Assembly: GCA_016839545.1 (NCBI GenBank)
Contig: JAEOUB010000499.1
Span: 1 to 8,173, forward strand
Source: Candidatus Kariarchaeota archaeon
Lineage (GTDB): Archaea > Asgardarchaeota > Heimdallarchaeia > Heimdallarchaeales > Kariarchaeaceae
Length of the DNA stretch: 8,173 nucleotides
Direction of reading: 5' to 3'
Shown: positions 1-5,447 of the stretch, one piece after another
How positions within the stretch are numbered: the first letter of the stretch is position 1
Layout of the letters: every line of letters starts with the position of its first letter
Position numbers and translations under genes: made by a program
Notes under the pieces: generated by a model
Told to the model about the DNA's origin: nothing
Databases searched by the model: none
The model's input: only the letters and a program-made list of their open reading frames with translations

Positions 1-252
1 GCACAGGCACAGGTCTCTAACCAGATTCCCTCATGGAGAGAACTCATCGTCTCTGGTATTATTGTCCTGATTATGTCTTGGCTGGTACCTCAGATCAGTG
101 TAGGAGAAGCAACTCTTGCCGGAGGTTCTGGATCTGGGTTCAATCATTTCACACCCGACATGCAGACTTGGACTTTCGTTGGTACAGTAATCGGACTTAT
201 TCTTTTCAGTCTCTATTTGATCTACTCAACTCCATCTGCTTCTGAAGAATAA
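1..252 (+). CDS. C-terminal end of an unidentified membrane protein (partial)
   Basis: Reading frame 1 is open from the first base and ends in TAA at 250-252, giving the last 83 residues of a protein that begins outside the window. Two hydrophobic stretches are visible. Residues about 15-30 (ELIVSGIIVLIMSWLVP) and about 57-76 (TWTFVGTVIGLILFSLYLIY) look like transmembrane helices, joined by a Gly/Ser-rich loop with GGSGSG. The protein ends in a short hydrophilic tail, STPSASEE. I do not recognise the family. It lies on the same strand as SBDS, 155 bases upstream, so it is probably a separate transcription unit rather than part of the exosome operon. A 70-residue ORF starting with ATG at 33 overlaps it in another frame. 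That ORF is rich in Cys, Arg and Trp and looks like a shadow, whereas this frame has a natural membrane-protein composition. Confidence 0.72.
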   Translation, partial: AQAQVSNQIPSWRELIVSGIIVLIMSWLVPQISVGEATLAGGSGSGFNHFTPDMQTWTFVGTVIGLILFSLYLIYSTPSASEE

Positions 253-407
253 TCGATTCCATTTGGACGATGACCCTAATCAAAGTGATACCTTATTCCT
301 TTAATACAAGAGGATAATATCTCTTCTTAGAGAAAAACAAACCCGTTAGCTAAATGCGTACGTATCAAGGATTTTAGAGCACGGGTTGGTTCGAAGAGGT
401 TACTAAA
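253..407 (+). promoter_or_regulatory. Intergenic region and probable promoter/leader of the SBDS-exosome operon
   Basis: This 155-base AT-rich gap is the only sizeable space upstream of SBDS, so the operon promoter is expected here. TATA-like candidates are TTTAATAC at about 300-307, GATAATAT at 313-320 and ATTTTAGA at 371-378. None is decisive, and the last would put the start site almost on top of the SBDS ribosome binding site. A short inverted repeat (AAGAG at 308-312, CTCTT at 321-325) and a 7-base pair of arms (AACCCGT at 340-346, ACGGGTT at 381-387) are present. Both are short enough to arise by chance. No coding sequence is evident. Confidence 0.4.
396..400 (+). promoter_or_regulatory. 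Ribosome binding site of SBDS, supporting the TTG start
   Basis: GAGGT at 396-400 lies 7 bases before the TTG at 408. It lies 13 bases before the in-frame ATG at 414, which is too far for a typical Shine-Dalgarno pairing. This favours the TTG as the start. Confidence 0.6.
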
Positions 408-1151
408 TTGAGTATGGATAGACGTTCCGGAGATCGCTCAGAGAGGGTGGATCTTGGAAAATTCACATTAGTAAGATACAGTTCCCATGGAAAAAGATTC
501 GAAATGGTAGTAAACCCTGAACCCGCATTCCTGTTTACACAGGGTGAGGATGTCGATATTGATGACGTCGTAGAGGGAGGTTATATCATCTTTGAGAACT
601 TTTCCCGTGGTTTGAAGGCAACTGACGATGATCTTGCTGAGGTGTTCGGCACCTCTGAAGATCGTGAGGTAGCCAAGCTCATGCTAAAGAAAGGAGAATT
701 GCAGCTCACTCAAGAACAGAGAAGAGCATTTGTACAGGAGAAACGTGACGAGATTCTCGATTACCTGGAAAAACATGCAGTAAATCCCAACACCAAATCG
801 CCCCAACCTAGACAACGCATCGACAATGCAATGGATGCCGCAGGTGTCATTATCAACAAAGACGAAGACACCAAGGCACAGGTCGATCGGATCATCAGAC
901 AGCTTACCTCAACTTTGCCACTGTCACTAGAGAGTGCGACAGTTGAGTTTGTCGTAGCACCAAAAGATACAGGTCCGCTCTATGGCTTCCTTCAGGGAGC
1001 TGGAGAACCCATCAACGAGAATTGGGGGGGAGATGGAACTCTGACTATGATTGTTCGTGTTCCTTCTGGTCTGGTCGCAGGACTTCTAGAAGAAGTAAGT
1101 GACAAGTCTAAAGGTCGTGTACGAGCAACTGTCATTGACAGGTCTGGCTAG
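408..1151 (+). CDS. Ribosome maturation protein SBDS (Sdo1 homolog)
   Basis: This 247-residue protein is an SBDS family member of normal archaeal length. Its homologs act with an EF-2-type GTPase to release the anti-association factor aIF6 from new 50S subunits, a role known from eukaryotic Sdo1/EFL1 and inferred for archaea. The three domains are visible. The N-terminal FYSH domain is at about 15-97, with GKRFEMVVNPEPAF, ENFSRGLKATDDDLAEVFGT and the KKGELQL junction. The helical domain II is at about 98-170, with the hallmark AVNPNTKSPQPRQRIDNAM. The C-terminal ferredoxin-like domain is at about 171-247. The start is TTG at 408, chosen because GAGGT lies 7 bases upstream; the alternative ATG at 414 would remove two residues. 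Rrp4 begins 30 bases after the stop, which is the usual exosome-operon arrangement. In many archaea the proteasome alpha gene psmA lies directly upstream, but here a membrane protein does. Identification is secure; only the start codon is uncertain. Confidence 0.95.
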   Translation: MSMDRRSGDRSERVDLGKFTLVRYSSHGKRFEMVVNPEPAFLFTQGEDVDIDDVVEGGYIIFENFSRGLKATDDDLAEVFGTSEDREVAKLMLKKGELQLTQEQRRAFVQEKRDEILDYLEKHAVNPNTKSPQPRQRIDNAMDAAGVIINKDEDTKAQVDRIIRQLTSTLPLSLESATVEFVVAPKDTGPLYGFLQGAGEPINENWGGDGTLTMIVRVPSGLVAGLLEEVSDKSKGRVRATVIDRSG

Positions 1152-1181
1152 AAACGTGGTTTTTCTACAGGAGTTATAATT

Positions 1182-1862
1182 ATGACACTATTAATTGAAG
1201 ACGACAGTATTGTCGTCCCAGGTGAACTCATTGCCGAGGGAGAGTATGAACGAGGCAGTGGAGTGGTACAAGAAGGAGACAAGTTCTATGCCTCTATGGT
1301 TGGAGTCTTCTTTATCAAGGATGATAATCTCCGAGTCCGCCCTCTGAAGGGAAGATATATTCCCAAAGTTGGAGACAAAGTTATCGGATTCATCAAGGAT
1401 GTCAACCTAACAAGCTGGATTGTAAATATGCGAGGACCCTATGACGGTGTTCTCCTAGCATCAAATGCAATCAAAGGAAGATTTGATCCGATCAAAGACG
1501 ATGCTCGACGCATCTACGATGTCGGAGACGTGGTATTGGCAGAGGTGGTCTCATTTGACCGTACTCGAGATCCCATGTTGTCTACCAACTTTCCACGCCT
1601 TGGGAAACTAAGTGGCGGGAGAGTCCTTGAAGTCAGTCCCAATCATATCCCACGAGTGATCGGTAAGAAGGGAGCTATGGTGAATATGATCAAAAACGCA
1701 ACCAATTCGAAAATTACGGTATCCCAAAATGGCCGAATATGGATTGAGACTGAGAAAAAGGAAGACCAGGACAAGGTGATCGAGGTAATCAGAAGAATTA
1801 CCCGAGAGGCCCATACCAGTGGTCTTACCGACCGTATTCAGGCGTACCTGAATGAAAACTAG
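1182..1862 (+). CDS. rrp4: Exosome cap subunit Rrp4 (S1 and KH domains)
   Basis: This 226-residue protein is the archaeal exosome RNA-binding cap subunit Rrp4. Three copies, or mixtures with Csl4, sit on the Rrp41/Rrp42 ring and guide RNA into the channel. The N-terminal domain carries the family signature VVPGELIAEGEYERGSGV (11-28). The S1 domain is at about 60-135, starting YIPKVGDKVIGFIKDV. The KH domain is at about 145-212 with the GxxG loop as GKKG at 161-164. The ATG at 1182 has GGAG at 1170-1173, 8 bases upstream. The TAG stop at 1860-1862 overlaps the Rrp41 ribosome binding site, which suggests translational coupling along the SBDS-Rrp4-Rrp41-Rrp42 series. Nothing in the protein looks altered. 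Csl4, the alternative cap subunit, is not in this window. Confidence 0.97.
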   Translation: MTLLIEDDSIVVPGELIAEGEYERGSGVVQEGDKFYASMVGVFFIKDDNLRVRPLKGRYIPKVGDKVIGFIKDVNLTSWIVNMRGPYDGVLLASNAIKGRFDPIKDDARRIYDVGDVVLAEVVSFDRTRDPMLSTNFPRLGKLSGGRVLEVSPNHIPRVIGKKGAMVNMIKNATNSKITVSQNGRIWIETEKKEDQDKVIEVIRRITREAHTSGLTDRIQAYLNEN

Positions 1863-1865
1863 GAG
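1861..1865 (+). promoter_or_regulatory. Ribosome binding site of Rrp41, deciding the ATG at 1874
   Basis: AGGAG at 1861-1865 overlaps the Rrp4 stop codon and lies 8 bases before the ATG at 1874. The in-frame GTG at 1865 shares a base with this site and so cannot use it. The ATG is therefore preferred, although automated callers may choose the GTG. Confidence 0.7.
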
Positions 1866-1873
1866 TGTTACAC

Positions 1874-3058
1874 ATGACTGAAGAATTTATTCGACCCGAT
1901 GGAAGAGGTCGCAAAGTATTACGGAATTTAACCGTTGAAGTGGGTGTTCTCGATCGAGCCGACGGGTCCTCGAGAGTCCATTTAGGAAAAAACATCGCTA
2001 TGGCTACTGTGTTCGGACCACGAGAGATGCATCCAAAACATGCAGCACAGTCCGATCGTGCAGTGATGAGAGTAAACTATAGAATGGCAACATTCTCTGT
2101 GGATGATTACAAGAGACCATTCCCCTCCCGTAGGGAGAAAGAGATCTCCAAGGTCCTTTCTGAGGCATATGACTCTGTGGTTCTCACAGGCAACTGGCCA
2201 AGGTCTGTAATAGACGTCCACGTGGAACTTTTCCAATCTGACGGAGGTACTCGTACAGCCGCTGCTATTGCAATCACTGCCGCGTTGGCAGATGCTGGAT
2301 TACCCATGAGAGATCTCACTGGTGGTATCGCCAGTGGTCTCTATGAAGACCATGTCTGTCTTGACCTCACTGGTCATGAGGATATGAAAGGAGAGGGAGA
2401 TATGCCAATTCTATACTCACCAGCACTTGATGAGGTATCTCTATTTCAGTTAGATGGAAAATTCACCTTTGATCAGTTCAAAGAGGCATTCTATACCTCT
2501 ATAGACGGTGTCAAAGAGATTGTGGAAATCATCAAAGGAGCTCTCAAGGATAAGTATCTCAGCGTCCGAGAGGAGTATGGTGTTGATGATAGTGATGATG
2601 ACGAGGAAGAAGTCCAAGCCCATCTAGAAACAACTGAAGAACCTGAGGTAATTGATGAAGGTCGTGAAATCGATATCGAGGAGATAGATCTCTCAACTTC
2701 ATCATTTGTTGTGGGAACTGTAAAGCCTGTGACTGAAGAAGCTAAAACACAGGAGCCACCGGCACCTGCTGCAGCGGCTGTTGAAGAGGTTACAGAACCC
2801 GAAGCAGAAGAGATAGTTGAATCAATCCACGTAGACGATTTCGAGAAAGAGGAATCTAGTGAACCTGAGGAAGTTGCTTCCGAAGCTGATGATGAGGTTC
2901 TTGTCGATTTCAAAGAAGACGATGAGATTAGTTCCACCTGGTTTGCAAAGCCTGGTGCTGAACTCAAACCTATGCCTGCAAATGAGACTGTAGACGATGA
3001 AGATGAGACTGAAAACGTTATGCGTGACATTGAGTATACAATGGAGGATGAAGAATAA
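1874..3058 (+). CDS. rrp41: Exosome catalytic subunit Rrp41 with a long acidic C-terminal extension
   Basis: Rrp41 is the catalytic RNase PH-type subunit of the archaeal exosome. It degrades RNA 3' to 5' using phosphate and can add tails in reverse. From the ATG at 1874 it has 394 residues; the GTG at 1865 would add three. The RNase PH core spans about 5-235. It retains the arginine pair expected to bind RNA/phosphate (RR at 86-87 in FPSRREKEISKVL), the GGTRTAA segment at 124-130, and the active-site Asp in GEGDMPI (D176). The core is therefore expected to be active. Archaeal Rrp41 normally ends near residue 240-250, but here about 158 more residues follow (237-394, bases 2582-3055). I count about 60 Asp/Glu and only 8 Lys/Arg in them, along with Pro/Ala/Ser/Thr, and they are probably disordered. 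The gene stays in frame through the tail and ends in TAATG shared with Rrp42, so the tail is not an obvious assembly error. Its function is unknown. Confidence 0.96.
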   Translation: MTEEFIRPDGRGRKVLRNLTVEVGVLDRADGSSRVHLGKNIAMATVFGPREMHPKHAAQSDRAVMRVNYRMATFSVDDYKRPFPSRREKEISKVLSEAYDSVVLTGNWPRSVIDVHVELFQSDGGTRTAAAIAITAALADAGLPMRDLTGGIASGLYEDHVCLDLTGHEDMKGEGDMPILYSPALDEVSLFQLDGKFTFDQFKEAFYTSIDGVKEIVEIIKGALKDKYLSVREEYGVDDSDDDEEEVQAHLETTEEPEVIDEGREIDIEEIDLSTSSFVVGTVKPVTEEAKTQEPPAPAAAAVEEVTEPEAEEIVESIHVDDFEKEESSEPEEVASEADDEVLVDFKEDDEISSTWFAKPGAELKPMPANETVDDEDETENVMRDIEYTMEDEE

Positions 3059-3885
3059 TGTCAGATTTTGAGTATATTGTGAACTCTATTGAGAAGAATC
3101 ACATTGTCAACTTACTTGACAGTGACAGACGCCTTGATGGACGTCGAAAGAACGATATCCGTGACATCAAGATTGAGACCAACATCATCGATAAGGCCAA
3201 TGGGTCTGCTATCGTTCAGATTGGTCAGACAAAGGTAATTGCCGGAGTAAAGGCACAGTTCGGAACGCCATGGTCAGATCAACCCAAAAAGGGATCTCTC
3301 TTCATTGGATTTGAGACCACTCCACTCAGTGCTCCTGAGTACCGTGCAGGGCCCCCACAACCTGATGCAATTGAGCTTGCCAGAGTGACTGATCGTCTTA
3401 TCCGTGAATCCGGGGTGGTTGACCTTGAAAAACTCTGTATTATTGAAGGTGAGAAAGTCTGGCAACTTAACATCGATATCTATGCACTGGATGATTTTGG
3501 TAATCTTTTCGATGCAGCTGCCCTAGGTGCATTTGCTGCATTAGCAACTACCAAACTTCCTGATATCCAGATCGTAGATGGTGAGGTTGAGAAACTTGAG
3601 ACTTCATCTCCATTGGGTCTTACCAATTTCCCCATCAGTATTACTACATACAAGATCAACGAAGAGCTTCTTGTAGATGCTGAACTTCGAGAGGAACAGA
3701 TTTCAGATGCTCGTATCACATTTGGTTTGACTGAGGATCATATTGTATCCGGTCAGAAAGGTGGTTCTGGAGCTTTCAAATCTGAGGAGATCATTGATAT
3801 CCTTCGAAACTCAATTAAGCTCGCCTCAGAGGTACGAGCCAAGGTTTCAGAACAAATCCCCGATTTGACCTTTGCAGGCGAATAA
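3058..3885 (+). CDS. rrp42: Exosome non-catalytic ring subunit Rrp42
   Basis: This 275-residue protein is Rrp42, the inactive RNase PH-fold partner that alternates with Rrp41 in the hexameric exosome ring and is needed for RNA binding and activity. Family segments include RRLDGRRKNDIRDI (24-37), the ETTPLSAPEYRAGPP region (86-100), ELARVTDRLIRES (106-118) and YALDDFGNLFDAAALGAFAAL (142-162). The GxxDMP active-site segment of Rrp41 is absent; the matching region reads LLVDAELREEQ, as expected for the non-catalytic subunit. Its length is normal and it has no acidic tail. The ATG overlaps the Rrp41 stop by one base (TAATG), a coupling that fits their equal stoichiometry in the ring. The coding block then stops, with 88 non-coding bases before eL43. 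Confidence 0.97.
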   Translation: MSDFEYIVNSIEKNHIVNLLDSDRRLDGRRKNDIRDIKIETNIIDKANGSAIVQIGQTKVIAGVKAQFGTPWSDQPKKGSLFIGFETTPLSAPEYRAGPPQPDAIELARVTDRLIRESGVVDLEKLCIIEGEKVWQLNIDIYALDDFGNLFDAAALGAFAALATTKLPDIQIVDGEVEKLETSSPLGLTNFPISITTYKINEELLVDAELREEQISDARITFGLTEDHIVSGQKGGSGAFKSEEIIDILRNSIKLASEVRAKVSEQIPDLTFAGE

Positions 3886-3925
3886 TACCACTCTATTAAT
3901 TTGAATTTCTTCAAAGCAAACTAAA

Positions 3926-3940
3926 TCAAATATTATAAAC
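3926..3940 (+). promoter_or_regulatory. Probable TATA-box promoter for eL43 and downstream genes
   Basis: The AT-rich gap 3886-3973 contains TCAAATATTATAAAC at 3926-3940, a good match to an archaeal TATA element with an A-rich upstream flank. Start about 24-26 bases downstream would fall near 3960. That would give a leader of only some 12 bases, just holding the AGGT at 3962-3965. This suggests that the ribosomal protein and downstream genes have their own promoter in addition to any read-through from the exosome block. Confidence 0.5.
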
Positions 3941-3973
3941 CATTAAACTGAGAACCATTACAGGTAATTCTAG

Positions 3974-4255
3974 ATGACAAGACGCACTAAGAAAGTCAAA
4001 AGTACAGGTCGTTATGGTACACGCTACGGATCTAGGCTTCGTAAGCGTATTCGAGAGATTGATGCAACTTCAAAGGTTGCACATCGATGTCCTAGATGCC
4101 GTGTGTATGCTGTACGTAAGCAGTCGGTCGGTATCTGGAGCTGTCGAAAATGCAATCACACCTTCTCTGGGGGTGCTTGGCAACCACAGACCAATTCTGG
4201 TCGTAGAGCAATTGGTTCCATACGTCAGATTGAAGAACGACGTTATGAGGAATAG
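3974..4255 (+). CDS. rpl37ae: 50S ribosomal protein eL43 (L37Ae)
   Basis: This 93-residue basic protein is ribosomal protein eL43 (formerly L37Ae), a zinc-ribbon component of the large subunit. Its N-terminus is Lys/Arg-rich, with the family stretch GRYGTRYGSRLRKRIREID (12-30). The zinc ribbon is intact, with C39 and C42 (CPRC) and C57 and C60 (CRKC), a CxxC-x14-CxxC spacing. The downstream GGAWQP is also typical. The ATG at 3974 is preceded by AGGT at 3962-3965, 8 bases away. It lies where it does in many archaeal exosome superoperons, after Rrp42. In many of those the small RNA polymerase subunit gene rpoP comes next, but here Brix follows after only 7 bases, so rpoP is absent from this place. 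Confidence 0.96.
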   Translation: MTRRTKKVKSTGRYGTRYGSRLRKRIREIDATSKVAHRCPRCRVYAVRKQSVGIWSCRKCNHTFSGGAWQPQTNSGRRAIGSIRQIEERRYEE

Positions 4256-4262
4256 ATGATAT

Positions 4263-4823
4263 ATGGACCAACAGGGTCCCCGAGTATTAATCACAACCTC
4301 GAATAACCCCTCAGAACAGGCACGACGTTTTGCCAAGGTACTCAATCATATATTACCGGGGTCGAGACTTGTCAATCGTGGTAATCAAAGTATTTCTGCC
4401 CTACACCAGAGAGCACTTGAAGAGATCTATGACTATATCTACATCATCCACTCCAAACATAACAGGGTAGATCGTCTCATTGTGCTCAAAACCTATCTAG
4501 ATAAGCTTCTTCCAGAGGGGAAAATCTTGAAGATCAATCAGTTCATTGATCACAAAGTTCTGGGATTTCATAAACTACCTGAAAAAGGTCCACTTTCAAC
4601 TTCTCTGGAAGTAAGACAGCTCAATCCTGAGCTTATGGATTACCTTGAGACGTATTTTGGAGTTATCTATGGTGAAAAACTCCCGCTTTGGTTAGCTGTT
4701 GACCCTAGTGAGCATCGGCATACAGCATATGTGGTAATGATCGACGCAATGACTCAGAAGAAATTCTTTTACGCAGAGCTTCAATTGCTCAATGAGGGAT
4801 ACCATGAACACTATCTCAATTAA
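4263..4823 (+). CDS. Brix-domain (Imp4-like) ribosome biogenesis protein
   Basis: This 186-residue protein is a compact archaeal Brix-domain protein related to eukaryotic Imp4, whose family binds rRNA during ribosome assembly. The opening RVLITTSNNPSEQARRFAKV (6-25), the LVNRGNQSI segment (36-44) and the YIYIIHSK / RLIVLKTYL strands match the N-terminal half of the Brix fold. The C-terminal half (about 95-186) is more divergent. The ATG at 4263 is the first possible start, because an in-frame TGA lies at 4257-4259. The nearest ribosome binding site, GAGG at 4247-4250, is a loose 12 bases away, so translation may be coupled to eL43, which stops 7 bases upstream. Its 3' end overlaps Pcc1 by 20 bases. 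The position between eL43 and Pcc1 agrees with the known archaeal gene order. Confidence 0.85.
   Translation: MDQQGPRVLITTSNNPSEQARRFAKVLNHILPGSRLVNRGNQSISALHQRALEEIYDYIYIIHSKHNRVDRLIVLKTYLDKLLPEGKILKINQFIDHKVLGFHKLPEKGPLSTSLEVRQLNPELMDYLETYFGVIYGEKLPLWLAVDPSEHRHTAYVVMIDAMTQKKFFYAELQLLNEGYHEHYLN
4794..4798 (+). promoter_or_regulatory. Ribosome binding site of Pcc1, deciding the ATG at 4804
   Basis: GAGGG at 4794-4798 lies 5 bases before the ATG at 4804, inside the end of the Brix gene. The earlier in-frame ATG at 4792 overlaps this site and has no such motif upstream. The shorter form is therefore preferred. Confidence 0.6.
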
Positions 4824-5055
4824 CCTGGATGTACCTTCTGAACAACTGAAGCGTACTCTTTTGCATACCTTGGAAGTTGAGATGGAGGCAACCAAATCTG
4901 AACGAGGAGAAGCTTCGATTGAGATATCTGACACAGGACTGTTGATCCACATCATGGCTACTGATCTAGTTGCAACCCGCGCTATCACGAATTCCATTCT
5001 CAGGCTTCTACAAACAAGTGTAGACGTGGCTGAGACTATTGCATCAAGAGATTAG
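4804..5055 (+). CDS. pcc1: KEOPS complex subunit Pcc1
   Basis: This 83-residue protein is Pcc1, the small dimerising subunit of the KEOPS complex (with Kae1, Bud32 and Cgi121). KEOPS makes N6-threonylcarbamoyladenosine (t6A) at position 37 of tRNAs. The family pattern is a first strand (TISINLDVPSE), a long helix with acidic residues, then LLIHIMATDLVATRAITNSI followed by LRLLQTSVDVAETI. The short D-L-x-A-x-R-A-x-x-N-S segment (54-64) is the most diagnostic. The start at 4804 is chosen from the GAGGG site; starting at 4792 would add MRDT. It overlaps Brix by 20 bases and is followed by prefoldin beta, the usual archaeal neighbours. The other KEOPS genes are not in the window. Confidence 0.85.
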   Translation: MNTISINLDVPSEQLKRTLLHTLEVEMEATKSERGEASIEISDTGLLIHIMATDLVATRAITNSILRLLQTSVDVAETIASRD

Positions 5056-5100
5056 AGATAGATATCCAAAGGTTGTTAAAGTGGAGTTAACTACGGTGGT

Positions 5101-5105
5101 AGGAG
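5101..5105 (+). promoter_or_regulatory. Ribosome binding site of prefoldin beta, supporting a GTG start
   Basis: AGGAG at 5101-5105 lies 6 bases before the GTG at 5112. No better start exists nearby in that frame, and the resulting N-terminus (MSYTPEQQQEIQKFNQL) fits the prefoldin beta family. Confidence 0.65.
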
Positions 5106-5111
5106 ATAATC

Positions 5112-5447
5112 GTGTCATACACACCTGAACAGCAACAGGAAATTCAGAAATTCAACCAGTTGCGACAAAATCTAGAATCCCTCACCCGAAGCAAGATCCA
5201 GATGGAAAGTCGGGTATCAGAATTGAAGATTACGCAGGAAGAGATCAAAGGCCTAGATGATGATATGGAGGTCTACAAAACAGTAGGTCAGCTTCTTTTG
5301 AAGACATCCATGGCAAAAGCCAAGGAGGATGTCAACACAGAACTAGACGAGCTAGAGCCTAAGATCATCGGTCTTAAATCACAGGTAGAGAAATTCGAAG
5401 AACGCGTCAGAGAGGCAGAGAAGCGTCTCCGAGAGTCCATCCAGTAA
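5112..5447 (+). CDS. pfdB: Prefoldin subunit beta
   Basis: This 111-residue protein is prefoldin beta. Four copies join two alpha subunits in a jellyfish-shaped ATP-independent chaperone that holds unfolded proteins for the thermosome. It is almost wholly coiled coil. The first helix is at about 3-45, a short beta-hairpin region carries the family segment VYKTVGQLLLKTS (54-66), and the second helix is at about 68-111 with heptad-like E/K/L spacing. The length is typical. Translation begins at GTG with a strong AGGAG. The TAA stop shares one base with the ATG of the DHH gene (TAATG), so the two are probably coupled. Prefoldin alpha is not in this window. Confidence 0.93.
   Translation: MSYTPEQQQEIQKFNQLRQNLESLTRSKIQMESRVSELKITQEEIKGLDDDMEVYKTVGQLLLKTSMAKAKEDVNTELDELEPKIIGLKSQVEKFEERVREAEKRLRESIQ

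Noticed and set aside
33..245. A 70-codon + strand ORF overlapping the first gene.
   Set aside because: It is rich in Cys, Trp and Arg and has no recognisable pattern, while the frame opening at base 1 gives a clear membrane-protein end and runs into the window edge.
340..387. A 7-base inverted repeat (AACCCGT / ACGGGTT) in the SBDS leader, considered as a riboswitch-like stem.
   Set aside because: A 7-base pair of arms with a 34-base loop is expected by chance in a region of this size, and no further base pairing extends it.
1160..1164. T-run after SBDS considered as an archaeal terminator.
   Set aside because: It is only five bases long and lies within a 30-base space immediately before the Rrp4 ribosome binding site in a conserved operon.
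2491..3030. A 179-codon - strand ORF opposite the Rrp41 tail.
   Set aside because: It is a Ser-rich shadow produced by GAN codons of the acidic tail; it has no ribosome binding site or family likeness.
4014..4259. An 81-codon + strand ORF inside eL43.
   Set aside because: It lies in a different frame over a complete zinc-ribbon ribosomal protein and has no support of its own.
5075..5091. GTTAA / TTAAC inverted repeat before prefoldin, considered as a terminator or operator.
   Set aside because: The arms are only 5 bases, there is no T-run, and the compact spacing favours continued transcription into prefoldin.
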